Origin: an uncultured Gemmata sp.
GTDB taxonomy: Bacteria; Planctomycetota; Planctomycetia; Gemmatales; Gemmataceae
NCBI GenBank assembly: GCA_937924775.1
Contig: CALDUT010000005.1
Location: 1 to 64,000 of the forward strand
Reading direction: 5' to 3'
Length of the DNA: 64,000 nucleotides
Positions within the stretch are counted from its first letter, which is position 1. The number at the start of each line of letters is the position of its first letter. The notes beneath the pieces are model-generated. The model was not told the DNA's origin. It made no database searches and was given only the letters and a program-made list of their open reading frames with translations. A program made the position numbers and the translations under genes. Shown in pieces: positions 37,338 to 47,532 of the stretch.

Positions 37338-38399
37338 TCAGCGGATGGATCGATACTGCCGGAGGGCTTCGAGAGTCCGCCGCATGTCAGGTGGGAAGGG
37401 GGCCTCCGCTTCAATCCACTGCCCAGTGCGGGGATGGCGAAACCGCAAGCGGTAAGCATGAAGAGCCTGCCGATGGATGAGAACGTCCTCTGGGTTGGTA
37501 ACACCTTTTTGGCTCGACGTAATATCGGTCAGCCGCAGTTGCGATCGGCCGCTGTAAAGCTTGTCGGCCAGTACCGGGCAGCCCACATGCAAGAGGTGAA
37601 CGCGAATCTGATGGGTGCGGCCTGTGCGCGGTTGTACTTTGACCAAACTAAAACCGCGGAAGCGTTCGAGAACCTCGTAATAACTCAACGCCGGCTTGGC
37701 GTCCAGATCGTTGGAAACGATCATCCGTAAGCGGTCGTGGGGGTGCATTTTAATGGCCCCCTCGATGTAGTCGGAATCCCGGGGCAGTTCGCCTTGGGTG
37801 ATGGCGACGTATTCCTTGAACACTTGGCGTGTTTCGAATTGCATCGCCAATTCGCGGTGAGTGAGATCGTCTTTAGCAATGAGAATGACCCCGCTGGTGT
37901 CTTTGTCGAGCCGGTGAACGATCCCGGCCCGCATCGGGCCATTGTCAGTACTCAAGTGTTCCCGGAAATGCCACTGCAGGGCATTGACAAGCGTTCCCGA
38001 CCAGTTCCCCTTGGCCGGGTGAACCACCATATCGTAAGGTTTATTCACAACCGCCAGCCAATCATCCTGGTAGAGAATATCCAGCGGAATGTCTTCGGGC
38101 ACTGGGATAGCATGGGCGGGTTCCGGCATTTCGACGTGCAAACGGTCGTTGCGGCGAACCTTATAGCTGGGTTTGGTGACCGCTTTCCCATTGACAAGAA
38201 CTAACCCCGCTTCGATGGCCCGCTGCACTTCCGAGCGGCTAAAGTCCGCCCCCAAATGAAGCAGTACATACTGATCCAGCCGCATGCCCTCCGATTTCAC
38301 CATCACAATCAGATCCAGCGGCTCGCGCAGGCGAACGCTGGAGACCTTCGGCAGCGGTTCAGAGGGCAAATCGTCGTCGTAGTCCAACTCGTCCGGCAT
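37338..38399 (-). CDS. rluD: RluD-type 23S rRNA pseudouridine synthase
   Basis: This 353-residue protein has an S4 RNA-binding domain (MRLDQYVLLHLGADFSRSEV, VLVNGKAVTKPSYKVRRND). It is followed by the RluA-type catalytic domain with AVVNKPYDMVVHPAKGNWSG and the catalytic Asp in VHRLDKDTSGVILIAK. RTGRTHQIRVHLLHVGCPVL and IHRQALHAYRLRFRHP complete it. It isomerises uridines in 23S rRNA, by analogy those of helix 69. Length and architecture match RluD. It is convergent with the DUF486 gene. Confidence 0.92.
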   Translation of the reverse strand: MPDELDYDDDLPSEPLPKVSSVRLREPLDLIVMVKSEGMRLDQYVLLHLGADFSRSEVQRAIEAGLVLVNGKAVTKPSYKVRRNDRLHVEMPEPAHAIPVPEDIPLDILYQDDWLAVVNKPYDMVVHPAKGNWSGTLVNALQWHFREHLSTDNGPMRAGIVHRLDKDTSGVILIAKDDLTHRELAMQFETRQVFKEYVAITQGELPRDSDYIEGAIKMHPHDRLRMIVSNDLDAKPALSYYEVLERFRGFSLVKVQPRTGRTHQIRVHLLHVGCPVLADKLYSGRSQLRLTDITSSQKGVTNPEDVLIHRQALHAYRLRFRHPRTGQWIEAEAPFPPDMRRTLEALRQYRSIR

Positions 38400-38638
38400 A
38401 GGGTTGCGATCGGTTCACGGAGAACGCTAACTCCGGTGGAGACAAACGCCATCCCCAGAGGAACCAAAAACGTGTTCTTCACCATTTTACCAATCGCGAC
38501 TCGATCACACCGGCGGCCGATGGAGAAGTTGCGAGCATCCGGTTGGAACATGAGTGGTCGAGCACCGCCACCCATCACAGTCGCCGGTGGGGGTATCGCC
38601 GGTATCCACCCCGTCGATCCGATCTCCAGGTAGGGGAT

Positions 38639-39388
38639 TCAGGGTTGCGGAGGCGGGGCGTCGAGACTGGGCAACGTGGGCATCACATACACACTCGCCT
38701 GGAGTGTGATCACTTGCTGCCGGGTGTTCTGGTTTTTGAGGGTTTCAGAGAGCTTTTTGGCATCTTGACCCCAAGGAGTGTCGGGTGCGGCCTCGGCGAG
38801 TTTATCGAGCCATTCAATGGCTTTGGCCGGGTCGCCGCGGAATTGCTCCAGTTGGCCTTCTTTCGGCATGCCGATGAGAACCGCTTCAGCTTTGGCACAG
38901 GCCATCAAGCATTCCACCTTGGCCACGGAATCATCAGAAAATTGATCAACAAGCTGATGAAAGGCTTCCCGGGCCTTCTCAATATTCTCAATTGCCGATT
39001 TGCGGGTGTTGGGATCGGGGGAACCGAGTAAGGCGATGCCGTCTTCGCCCAACTGCCGGCGCGCGATCTCGAGGCGGGCAAGCCGGGCCTGGAGGGTGTC
39101 CGAATTTTTCTCCGCGTATTCGCTCAATTCCGCGAGGGAACTCAGACCATCCCACTCGGCCCATTTGGCCGAATTTGCGCCTTTTCGCTCGTAATACAGC
39201 CAAATGCCGAAGGCCGAGCCGGCGACCAGAATGAGAAGCAGCGCCATGATCGGATAACTGAGCAATTGTCCACTTTTGAAGCGATCCCACGCGCTGGCCA
39301 GCCACCGGGCCAAGGCCGTGGGTTCTTGGCGAGCTTCAGTGGGATCGTGATGGGGCGGCGTGGGGGCCGGCTTCTGTTCCGTACTCAT
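38639..39388 (-). CDS. Membrane-anchored helical repeat protein
   Basis: This 249-residue protein has a Pro-rich cytoplasmic start, one membrane helix (YPIMALLLILVAGSAFGIWLY, residues about 45-65) and a helical region resembling tetratricopeptide repeats (SLAELSEYAEKNSDTLQARL, AREAFHQLVDQFSDDSVAKV). The topology resembles YfgM-type proteins. No catalytic motif is visible. The 239 bases between it and rluD hold no recognisable gene. Confidence 0.7.
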   Translation of the reverse strand: MSTEQKPAPTPPHHDPTEARQEPTALARWLASAWDRFKSGQLLSYPIMALLLILVAGSAFGIWLYYERKGANSAKWAEWDGLSSLAELSEYAEKNSDTLQARLARLEIARRQLGEDGIALLGSPDPNTRKSAIENIEKAREAFHQLVDQFSDDSVAKVECLMACAKAEAVLIGMPKEGQLEQFRGDPAKAIEWLDKLAEAAPDTPWGQDAKKLSETLKNQNTRQQVITLQASVYVMPTLPSLDAPPPQP

Positions 39389-39589
39389 GAGACGCTCTAA
39401 TCAGGCGTTACAATCGTTGCAAGCGCTACGATTGGCGGTTGGTTCTGATGATATGTTTTGGGGGAAGCGAGGTCAACGGAACCGCGGTTTGGCGAGTCAG
39501 CGCACCTTGAACCTGGCGTGTTGTCTGAGGTTTCACGCCACCGATTTCGCTACAATACTATCATTCATCAGTCTTCTGAGGATTTTTCT

Positions 39590-40510
39590 ATGTTGTGCCG
39601 GTTGATTCGCAGCATACGGGCGGGATTGTCGAAAACCCGCGGCGCTTTTACCGGCATGATCGACCTCCTCCGGGGTAAGGGTAAGGTCGATCAAGCCTTC
39701 CTCGATGAACTCGAAAAACGGCTTTATTTGGCCGATGTGGGTACGCCAGCCACCCAAACGATCGTGGACCGGGTTCGCCAAGCCTTCCGCGACAAAGAAA
39801 TTACCGGCGAAGTCGAGGCTTTCGTCAAACGGCAGTTGCGGGAATTGCTATCCGATGCCAGCCCAGGGCTGAAATACCAGCCGCACGGACCAACAGTGGT
39901 GATGGTTGCGGGTGTCAACGGCTCTGGAAAAACTACCTCTATTGCCAAACTCGCCAAAGCCATTCAGTCGGAGGGCAAAAAAGTCGCGGTCGCTGCCTGC
40001 GACACGTTCCGAGCCGCGGCTGTGGAGCAGTTGACCGTGTGGGCCAACCGGCTGGGCTGCGACATCATCAAACAGGGGCAAGGGGCACAACCCGCCGCCG
40101 TGGCCCACGACGCCTGCGAAGCCGCCAAAGCCCGCGGATATGACGTCCTGATTGTCGATACTGCGGGTCGGCTTCATACGCAAATCCATCTGATGAAAGA
40201 ACTTGAGAAAATTTATACTGTTGTTGGCCGGCAGATTCCCGGAGCCCCGCACGAAGTGTTACTCGTTCTTGATGCCACCACCGGCCAAAACGCGGTTGCC
40301 CAAGCCGAACAGTTCACCAAGTCGGTCAAATGCACCGGGATCATTCTGACGAAGCTCGATGGCACAGCCAAAGGCGGAGCGATCTTCGCCATCAAACAGA
40401 AACTGGGCCTGCCCGTGAAATTTGTCGGTGTTGGTGAACAGCTCGAGGATTTGGAGCCATTCAACCCCGACGCATTTGTCGAGGCCCTCTTCGAGAAGGA
40501 GGCGGGGTGA
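39590..40510 (+). CDS. ftsY: Signal recognition particle receptor FtsY
   Basis: The protein is 306 residues from ATG 39590, behind CTGAGGA. A longer frame from 39458 has no ribosome site. It holds the four-helix N-domain (VDQAFLDELEKRLYLADVG) and the GTPase G-domain: G1 GVNGSGKTTSIAKLAK, DTFRAAAVEQLTVWANR, G3 DTAGRLHTQ, G4 TKLDGTAKGG, and GVGEQLEDLEPFNPDAFV at the end. It docks the signal recognition particle at the membrane. The acidic A-domain of long FtsY proteins is missing, as in many bacteria. Confidence 0.96.
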   Translation: MLCRLIRSIRAGLSKTRGAFTGMIDLLRGKGKVDQAFLDELEKRLYLADVGTPATQTIVDRVRQAFRDKEITGEVEAFVKRQLRELLSDASPGLKYQPHGPTVVMVAGVNGSGKTTSIAKLAKAIQSEGKKVAVAACDTFRAAAVEQLTVWANRLGCDIIKQGQGAQPAAVAHDACEAAKARGYDVLIVDTAGRLHTQIHLMKELEKIYTVVGRQIPGAPHEVLLVLDATTGQNAVAQAEQFTKSVKCTGIILTKLDGTAKGGAIFAIKQKLGLPVKFVGVGEQLEDLEPFNPDAFVEALFEKEAG

Positions 40511-40986
40511 TGGCCCGCATACGCGGTTTGGGCTTCGCGATGGTGGTTCTCCTCAGCGGCTGGGGGCTTTCCCAGGTCCAATCCCAACCCTTGAAGCCGA
40601 AACTCTCCACGCGGCTAGAACCGGTCGCAGAAACCAAATTGTTGATGGAAGGCATCGCCGACCCTAACGCACGCGGTTTAGCCCGACTGTTGGCCGACAA
40701 GCCGCGGGAGGCTGAAGCCTGGGTCTTCGTTCGCGGGCAATCGCTGTTGTTAGCCGAATTGGGGAATTTGCTGCTGCTTCGCCCGCCGAAAACCCGTGCA
40801 GCGGAGGATGCGTGGATGGCCCACGCGGCAGAACTGCGGGGATACGCAACCACCCTCGCCCGGGCGGCCGCGGCCAAAGATTACCTCGCGGCCCGCAGCG
40901 CATTGGCCGATGTCGCCAATACCTGCAATCGCTGCCACCAAACGTTCCGAGTCGCCATCCGGGTGGATCCGTTTGCCGAAGATTAA
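40510..40986 (+). CDS. Small secreted c-type cytochrome-like protein
   Basis: The protein is 158 residues from ATG 40510, which overlaps the ftsY stop (TGATG). A signal peptide (LGFAMVVLLSGWGLSQVQSQ) precedes a helical body with a C-terminal heme-binding CNRCH motif (residues about 140-144) followed by QTFRV. The position of CxxCH near the end of an all-helical protein resembles cytochrome c'-type folds. The partner is unknown, and cotranscription with ftsY looks accidental in function. Confidence 0.75.
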   Translation: MARIRGLGFAMVVLLSGWGLSQVQSQPLKPKLSTRLEPVAETKLLMEGIADPNARGLARLLADKPREAEAWVFVRGQSLLLAELGNLLLLRPPKTRAAEDAWMAHAAELRGYATTLARAAAAKDYLAARSALADVANTCNRCHQTFRVAIRVDPFAED

Positions 40987-41161
40987 CTGTGTACATCACT
41001 CTGTGTTTCGAACAACGTCAGCAACTCGATTGACCCATCGTCAGAATACGGCTCCGGCAGATTCTGGTGCGAAGAATGAGAGTAGCGCGTGAGTGTCGAA
41101 ACTTTGGCGACCAGAAAGTGAACACCGCGGACCATTGACGGTCTCTTGCGCGCGGGATACT

Positions 41162-42073
41162 ATGGCTTCTTCTTTCTCATTCTTCGAGTCTCTCGTTGGG
41201 CCGTCGCAGATGGCCGAATTCACGTTTTCACTCCCAGCGTTTGCGGCTGCTGTGGATCGAGTCGCGAACCATCGGCACCACCCCGTGATCGTCAAACTCG
41301 GCGGTAGCGCCATGGAAGACCCGGCAGCGACGGAAACGTGCCTCCATTCTCTGGCCACGTTGCACAAATTGGGCGTTCCGCTGGTGGTGGTTCACGGTGG
41401 TGGGAAACCGATCGACCGAGCCATGGCTCAAGCCGGGTTGGTGCCGCGGAAAGTCGCCGGTCGCCGCTACACCGATGACGCCACCCTCAACATCGTGGTA
41501 CGGGTACTGAAGGACGAAATCAACACCGGTTTGGTGGCACAACTGCAATCGCGGGACGTCCCGGCGCTAGGCGCGTGCGAAGTGTTACGCGGGGAACATT
41601 GGCGGCTACCTAACCCCGATGGTCCCCCCCTCGATTTGGGCCGCGTAGGCCGAATTGCTGCCGTTGACATCGCCACGTTGAGACGCTCTTTGGATGATGG
41701 CCAGCTACCGGTTATTCCTTCGATTGCTCGCGATGCGGAAGGGCAGTGGCTGAATATCAACGCTGATACGGTGGCCGCAGCCGTCGCCGGAGCTTTGCAA
41801 ACCCGCCAGGCCATCTTCCTCACCGACACGCCGGGAGTTTTGCGTGACCGGACCAACCCCGATTCCCTCATCCCTTCTCTCCAGGAGCAAGAGGCTCGGG
41901 AACTGATGGCTCAAGGAGTTATCGAAGGCGGCATGATACCCAAAGTCGAAGCTTGTTTAGAAGCTCTCGAAGCCGGCGCGCGATCAGCGTTGATTCTCGA
42001 TGGCCGCGTAGCTTATGGGTTATTGGCTGTATTTCTCCAGGACACATTCCCCGGAACGGTGATCCACCGATGA
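41162..42073 (+). CDS. argB: Acetylglutamate kinase
   Basis: The protein is 303 residues from ATG 41162, and ATG 41210 would also give a complete domain. The amino-acid kinase fold shows IVKLGGSAME, the glycine loop VVVHGGGKPIDRAM, GRRYTDDATLNIV, WLNINADTVAAAVAGAL, FLTDTPGVL and GVIEGGMIPKVEACLEAL. It phosphorylates N-acetylglutamate in arginine synthesis. argD and argF follow on the same strand, forming an arginine cluster. Confidence 0.93.
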   Translation: MASSFSFFESLVGPSQMAEFTFSLPAFAAAVDRVANHRHHPVIVKLGGSAMEDPAATETCLHSLATLHKLGVPLVVVHGGGKPIDRAMAQAGLVPRKVAGRRYTDDATLNIVVRVLKDEINTGLVAQLQSRDVPALGACEVLRGEHWRLPNPDGPPLDLGRVGRIAAVDIATLRRSLDDGQLPVIPSIARDAEGQWLNINADTVAAAVAGALQTRQAIFLTDTPGVLRDRTNPDSLIPSLQEQEARELMAQGVIEGGMIPKVEACLEALEAGARSALILDGRVAYGLLAVFLQDTFPGTVIHR

Positions 42074-42208
42074 GCGAGGTTGAAAGACCATGAGGCGAAG
42101 CCCTCCAGCCAAATCGTTGAAGAGATGTTAGCCGATTGATCTCATAAAATCCTCATAATCGTGGCGGAAGTGGCATCCACCCCAACCGCCTCAACCCCTA
42201 ACTAAGCG

Positions 42209-43432
42209 ATGTTTTCAGCAATGATGGCTACCGAAACTCTTTCCAGTGAACAGGTTATTGCCTTAGCGAAGCAATACCTCATCGGCAACTACACTCGCTA
42301 CCCGGTGTGCCTGGTTCGCGGCAGTGGCTCATGGGTGTGGGACGCGGAAGGCAACCGCTACTTGGACTTTTTCCCCGGTTGGGGTTGCGGCTTGATCGGC
42401 CATTGTCCGCCCCGGGTCGTCCAAGCGGTCCAAGAGCAAGTGGCGACGCTCATTCATGTGCCGAACACCTGGTACACCGAGCCGCAAGTGCTTCTGGCCA
42501 AAGAGTTAGGGGAACGGACCGGCTTTGGCGGTATGGCCTTTTTCTGCAACAGCGGCACCGAGGCCAATGAAGCCGCGATCAAACTCGCCCGGCTCAACGG
42601 CAAGCCCAAGGGCAAGTACAAAGTCGTCACCCTCACTGGGAGCTTCCACGGCCGGACCATGGGCGCGTTGACAGCCACGGCGCAACCCAAATACCACGCG
42701 GGAGTTGAGCCGATGCTACCCGGTTTCAACTACGCCACCTACGGCGATCTGGACGCTGTGGCCAAAGCAATCGATGGTGAAACCTGTGCCATCCTACTAG
42801 AACCAATTCAGGGGGAAGGGGGGGTGAACATCCCGCCGCCGGGATTCCTCGAAGGAATTCGTGAGTTATGCGACAAGCACGGCCTGCTGATGATTCTCGA
42901 CGAAGTGCAAACCGGCATGGGCCGCACCGGCCAATGGTACGCCTACCAGAACTGGGCGATTCAGCCCGATATCGTCACGCTCGCAAAAGCTCTGGCCGGC
43001 GGTGTGGCCATGGGCGGATTGGTTGCCAAACCCGAGGTCGCCGAAAAACTCAAACCCGGGACACACGCGGCCACCTTCGGCGGTAACCCCATCGCCGCAC
43101 GCGCGGCTCTGGCCACGATCGAAACCATTGAACAGGACGGTTTACTCGAACGCGCCCGGCATATCGGTGCCATCTTCCAACACCGTTTCACCGCCTTGCA
43201 ACAACACTGCCCGATCATCTCGGCGGTCCGCATCTGCGGAGCCATGATCGGTGTGGAACTCAAAATCGACGGTACCCCCGTGGTGCAGGAGTGCCTGCGG
43301 AAAGGACTGCTCATCAACTGCACTCAGCAAACCGTCCTCCGGCTTCTGCCGGCCCTCAACATCATCGACGAAGAAATCGACGAAGGCTGCAACATCCTCG
43401 CTGATGTGTTGCAGAACCTCCGATCGTCTTGA
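42209..43432 (+). CDS. argD: Acetylornithine aminotransferase
   Basis: This 407-residue class III PLP aminotransferase has DAEGNRYLDFFPGWGCGLIG, FFCNSGTEANEAAIKLAR, GSFHGRTMGALTATAQPKYH, and EPIQGEGGVNIPP. LILDEVQTGMGRTGQWYAYQ-type sequence follows, and the PLP-binding Lys lies in IVTLAKALAGG. It transaminates N-acetylglutamate semialdehyde with glutamate. Start codons at 42209, 42221 and 42224 are all possible. The end overlaps the long argF frame but not the likely argF start. Confidence 0.95.
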   Translation: MFSAMMATETLSSEQVIALAKQYLIGNYTRYPVCLVRGSGSWVWDAEGNRYLDFFPGWGCGLIGHCPPRVVQAVQEQVATLIHVPNTWYTEPQVLLAKELGERTGFGGMAFFCNSGTEANEAAIKLARLNGKPKGKYKVVTLTGSFHGRTMGALTATAQPKYHAGVEPMLPGFNYATYGDLDAVAKAIDGETCAILLEPIQGEGGVNIPPPGFLEGIRELCDKHGLLMILDEVQTGMGRTGQWYAYQNWAIQPDIVTLAKALAGGVAMGGLVAKPEVAEKLKPGTHAATFGGNPIAARAALATIETIEQDGLLERARHIGAIFQHRFTALQQHCPIISAVRICGAMIGVELKIDGTPVVQECLRKGLLINCTQQTVLRLLPALNIIDEEIDEGCNILADVLQNLRSS

Positions 43433-43518
43433 CGGAGTTCATCCCGCGACAATTGAACGCCCCCGGGCGAGCCACCGGCTCCATCATTCTGATGGCTGAT
43501 AAAATTTTGGCGGCTATC

Positions 43519-44430
43519 ATGAAGCACTTCCTGAATCTCATTGACCTGACGCGGGACGAGTTGCATCTGCTCTTGAACAACGCGGCCCGACACAAAGCCG
43601 CGCACACCAAGGGGGAAGGTACCCGCCTGTTGGCTGGCCGGGTGGTGGCGTTGATCTTTGAAAAACCCTCTCTGCGGACTCGGGTGAGTTTCGAAAGCGG
43701 AGTCGCACAGTTGGGGGGAACGAGTTTGTATCTGCCCGGCAATGAAGTGGGTCTCGGTTGGCGGGAAACACTAGCAGATTTTGCCCGCACTATCAGTCAT
43801 TATGTGGATTTGCTAGTACTGCGGGTTTATCAACATGCCACATTGGAAGGCTTGGCCCGCCATGCGAGTATTCCGATTATCAACGGCTTATCCGATTGGT
43901 CGCATCCGTGCCAAGGTTTGGCCGACTTGCTGACCGTTCGCGAACTTTTTGGCAGCGAAAAAGGCCGTACGGTCGCCTTTGTCGGCGATGGTAACAACGT
44001 GGCCCGCTCTCTGGCGGTGGGGTGTGGGAAATTGGGGATGAACTTCATTCTGGCCTGTCCAGACGGGTACGGATTTGATGAGAAGTTCAAAGCGGACTAC
44101 TGCCGCTGGGTGTCTCCCCACTTCCCCAAGGAGGTCCACAATCCGGCGGTGGCCGTAAAGAAAGCCGATGTGATTTACACCGACGTTTGGACGAGCATGG
44201 GTCAAGAAGCCGAACGCGAAGAACGCCTCCGCCGTTTCGCGGGGTTTCAGGTCAATAGTAAACTTCTGGCTAAAGCGCCCAAACATGTCAAAGTGTTACA
44301 TTGCCTGCCTGCGCACCGGGGGGAGGAAATCACCGACGAAGTCCTCGACGGGCCCGCGTGTGCCGCGTTCCAACAGGCCGCCAACCGCCTGCATGCTCAG
44401 AAGGCCATCATGGAGTGGTTGTTGACATAA
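43519..44430 (+). CDS. argF: Ornithine carbamoyltransferase
   Basis: The protein is 303 residues from ATG 43519 (MKHFLNLIDLTRDEL). The carbamoyl phosphate site is FEKPSLRTRVSFE, and the second signature region is NGLSDWSHPCQGLADLLTV. The ornithine site is KVLHCLPAHRGEEITDEVL. It makes citrulline from ornithine and carbamoyl phosphate. A longer frame from 43429 overlaps argD and lacks family residues. It completes the argB-argD-argF run. Confidence 0.95.
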   Translation: MKHFLNLIDLTRDELHLLLNNAARHKAAHTKGEGTRLLAGRVVALIFEKPSLRTRVSFESGVAQLGGTSLYLPGNEVGLGWRETLADFARTISHYVDLLVLRVYQHATLEGLARHASIPIINGLSDWSHPCQGLADLLTVRELFGSEKGRTVAFVGDGNNVARSLAVGCGKLGMNFILACPDGYGFDEKFKADYCRWVSPHFPKEVHNPAVAVKKADVIYTDVWTSMGQEAEREERLRRFAGFQVNSKLLAKAPKHVKVLHCLPAHRGEEITDEVLDGPACAAFQQAANRLHAQKAIMEWLLT

Positions 44431-44531
44431 CTTCATGCCAGAAAACAACTTGCTGAAAATTTTGGCCATAATTGATGCGACGGCCGAGGTTTTTCAAACA
44501 GTCGAATCACTGAGTGAATGAGAGTGCCATC

Positions 44532-45266
44532 ATGCCTCGTCCCAACCAACGTGCGGCCCATCAACTTCGGGAATTGAGCTTTCTCCGCGGCTATACCCGG
44601 ACGGCCCCCGGTTCTGTCCTGGTGCAGATGGGACGTACAACTGTTCTCTGCACCTGCTGTGTCGAACCCAAAGTCCCGGACTTTTTGGCCGGTCAGGGAA
44701 GCGGTTGGCTCACCGCCGAATATGGCATGCTCCCCGGCTCGACGACCACCCGCAAACCCCGGGACCGAGCCGGGAAAATCGACGGCCGCACGGTTGAAAT
44801 CCAGCGGCTGATCGGCCGTAGCCTGCGTGCGGTCGTGAACTTGCGTCAATTGGGCGAACGAACGTTATGGATCGATTGCGATGTTCTCGAAGCCGATGGC
44901 GGTACCCGCACTGCGAGTATCACGGGGGCTTTTGTCGCCGTGGTCGATGCCGTTCGCTCACTGGGGGATCAACTGGCGGTACCCATTTCTCAGGTGTTCT
45001 CGGATAGTGTTGCCGCGGTCAGCGTGGGTGTGGTGGAGGGGGAAGAGCGCTTGGATTTGGAATATGTCGAAGATAGTGCAGCCGAAGTGGACTTGAACTT
45101 GGTAATGACCGGCCACGGGCGGATCATCGAAGTTCAAGGCAGCGGCGAAGAGGCGACGTTCACCCGGCAGCAGTTGGATACTCTCATCGACCTTGGCGAA
45201 GCCGGGATTCGCTTCATCACGCTTAAGCAAAAGGAGGCCTTGGGAGAGGCTTGGCCCTTCGCCTGA
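44532..45266 (+). CDS. rph: Ribonuclease PH
   Basis: The protein is 244 residues from ATG 44532. It is a 3'-5' phosphorolytic RNase with [79 protein letters not shown] and [20 protein letters not shown]. It trims tRNA 3' ends. Length is typical. It follows argF by about 100 bases. Confidence 0.96.
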   Translation: MPRPNQRAAHQLRELSFLRGYTRTAPGSVLVQMGRTTVLCTCCVEPKVPDFLAGQGSGWLTAEYGMLPGSTTTRKPRDRAGKIDGRTVEIQRLIGRSLRAVVNLRQLGERTLWIDCDVLEADGGTRTASITGAFVAVVDAVRSLGDQLAVPISQVFSDSVAAVSVGVVEGEERLDLEYVEDSAAEVDLNLVMTGHGRIIEVQGSGEEATFTRQQLDTLIDLGEAGIRFITLKQKEALGEAWPFA

Positions 45267-45331
45267 TGGGGAACGACAGACACTGGCCGCCTCCCGGTTA
45301 TGCCAAGGGGCGTAAGCCCCCAGGCGATGGC

Positions 45332-46138
45332 TTAACGACGAACGTTGTACATGAGCTGGCCCTCACACACCACGGCATATTCGGGTTGAGCCATCGCATC
45401 AGTTGGTTCGAGCTGAACCACGCGGGCATCGTGCAGCCGTCGTAATCCATGATGAAACTCGGGCAGCGTCAACGCGGGGAATACCTCCCGCAGGGCCGCG
45501 AACAGTTCCGGCAGCGGACAACTGGCCCCGGACAAGCCCAGCCCCGTTCGCTGGTCGAGGTAATCGAGGGCTTGGCTGGCCCACGGGACAACCTGTTGCA
45601 GTGGTTCTGCGACCAACGGTAGTGTCTGGTTCATCTCGGCCCGGCGTAAAGCCGCTTCACAGCGCCGGGCGAGTTCATCGAGCCGGGTGAGTAGAGCGTT
45701 GGCTCGGACCTCGAAGCTGGCTGCGATCGCCGCCAGTTCCTGCTTCGCCTCCGCCATCCATTGGGGAACGCCGGTCTGGGAGGTTTGCAGAACGTCCTTC
45801 AGTTCCCTCAGGATGGAGCGTAAGGAATCATGGTCATGAACGTAGCGAACAGCCTTGGGGGTCGCCCGTACCCATTCGGTGATGAGTTTGCCTTTCACCT
45901 CGGTGCGGGTGGTTTCGAGTAACCCGTCGCGCAGGGCTTCGAGGGCCGCGTCGCCGGCGGGCCCACTACGGGCCGGGAATAGACCGGGAATCTTACCCAT
46001 GCGAAACAAGCGGTGTTCCCCGGGCGACGCCAGAGCGATTTTCAGAGCTTCGAGCAAATATTCCGCCCGCCGGGGATCGGTCACGGCAACAAAGCCGTTG
46101 GGAGCGGGCATGTCCGAAGTCGGTGGTAGGGCTTCCAT
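45332..46138 (-). CDS. Unknown conserved-looking protein
   Basis: The protein is 268 residues from ATG 46138. I do not recognise a family. An N-terminal mixed region (TDPRRAEYLLEALKIALASP) is followed by a long helical stretch (about residues 100-185, EAKQELAAIAASFEVRANAL and LLTRLDELARRCEAALRRAE). A C-terminal part (FHHGLRRLHDARVVQLEPTD, YAVVCEGQLMYNVRR) could be a winged-helix fold. No signal peptide or membrane helix is present. It is divergent from trpS. Confidence 0.6.
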   Translation of the reverse strand: MEALPPTSDMPAPNGFVAVTDPRRAEYLLEALKIALASPGEHRLFRMGKIPGLFPARSGPAGDAALEALRDGLLETTRTEVKGKLITEWVRATPKAVRYVHDHDSLRSILRELKDVLQTSQTGVPQWMAEAKQELAAIAASFEVRANALLTRLDELARRCEAALRRAEMNQTLPLVAEPLQQVVPWASQALDYLDQRTGLGLSGASCPLPELFAALREVFPALTLPEFHHGLRRLHDARVVQLEPTDAMAQPEYAVVCEGQLMYNVRR

Positions 46139-46235
46139 GCTATCACCTGTAGTCTGGCTGCACGCCGCTTGTAATCTAACCGTGTAATCTAACCGTGTCG
46201 GGGGAGTGACGAAAAGCCCGGGTTGAGGAGCCAAC

Positions 46236-47327
46236 GTGGTGAGCCTGACAACAAGCGGCGAACGACCGAGAATTTTAAGCGGTGTTCAACCCTCCGGGAA
46301 ACTGCATCTGGGCAACTACTTTGGGGCCATCAAACAGCATATTGAACGCCAAGAAACGGGGGAATGTTTCTACTTCATCGCGGATTACCATGCCCTGACG
46401 TCGCTCAAAGAAGCCGAAGCCCGCGAAGCCGGTTTGGCGGCAAAGAATAAGGCCATCACGCCGCGGCCCGCGAAGCACATTCTCGCCGAGAACGTCCGCG
46501 ATGTGGCCCTTGACTACCTCGCTTTGGGTTTAGATCCCCAAAAAGCCACGTTCTTCCGGCAATCCGATGTTCCCGAAGTGTGCGAATTGGCGTGGATTCT
46601 CTCGAATGTCATCGGTGTGGCGCATTTGGAACGGGCCCACTCTTACAAAGACAAAGTGGCGAAGGGATTGTCGCCCAACGTGGGGTTGTTGACCTATCCC
46701 ATCCTGATGGCGGCCGACATTCTCATTTATCGATCCCATTTCGTCCCGGTGGGCAAAGATCAAGAGCAGCACTTGGAAATGACCCGCGACATCGCTGGGG
46801 CGTTCAATCACTCCTTTGAGGAAATCTTCCCATTGCCAGAAGCCGTATATAACGAATCGGCGGTCGTTCCGGGCACCGATGGCCAAAAAATGAGCAAAAG
46901 TTACGGCAATACCATCGAAATTTTCGCTGAAGGCAAAGCGCTGGAAACAGCCGTCAAACGGGTGGTGACCGATTCCACCCCGGTCGATGCCCCGAAAAAC
47001 CCGGAAACCTGTAACGCCTTCGCTCTCTACAAACTCTTCGCCACCGCGGCCGAACAAGCGGAATTGGCCGACCTTTACCGCCATCCGATGAAAAATGCCG
47101 AGCGACGCGGCGGGCGGCCCTTCGGCTATGGCGATGCGAAAGCCCTGCTGTTGAACAAAATCGACCAGTATTTCGCCGCCGCCCGACAACGCCGGAAACA
47201 ACTCGAACGCGACCCAGGCTACGTCGAGGAAGTTCTGGCCCAGGGAGCCAAACGGGCCCGTGCCGTGGCGCAAATCACTCTGCAATTGGTCCGCCAAGCG
47301 GTCGGGATTCACGCCCGGCCCGTCTGA
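46236..47327 (+). CDS. trpS: Tryptophanyl-tRNA synthetase
   Basis: This 363-residue class I aminoacyl-tRNA synthetase starts at GTG 46236 (or the next GTG) with GAGGAG just upstream. The HIGH-like motif is GVQPSGKLHLGNYFGAIKQH and the KMSKS motif is DGQKMSKSYGNTI. FYFIADYHALTSLK, PILMAADILIYRSHFVPVGK and DQEQHLEMTRDIA are also typical. It charges tRNA-Trp. Confidence 0.96.
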   Translation: MVSLTTSGERPRILSGVQPSGKLHLGNYFGAIKQHIERQETGECFYFIADYHALTSLKEAEAREAGLAAKNKAITPRPAKHILAENVRDVALDYLALGLDPQKATFFRQSDVPEVCELAWILSNVIGVAHLERAHSYKDKVAKGLSPNVGLLTYPILMAADILIYRSHFVPVGKDQEQHLEMTRDIAGAFNHSFEEIFPLPEAVYNESAVVPGTDGQKMSKSYGNTIEIFAEGKALETAVKRVVTDSTPVDAPKNPETCNAFALYKLFATAAEQAELADLYRHPMKNAERRGGRPFGYGDAKALLLNKIDQYFAAARQRRKQLERDPGYVEEVLAQGAKRARAVAQITLQLVRQAVGIHARPV

Positions 47328-47532
47328 CCGCCGACCACAGAAAGTTGTGGGTTAACTGCCGCCAACCCCGGGAGCAACCCACGTCAGTTTCTTGTGTCCA
47401 TGTCGCGACTGAAGACAAATCGCTGCCGGTGGCGGTTCGGCACTTCTTTGGTCCGGGATGAATTTTTTGATGTGGTCTCAATTGGAACTAGGAAGTCCTG
47501 CCCGCGAGGCCTTTCGCGGTCCGCGACCCGGA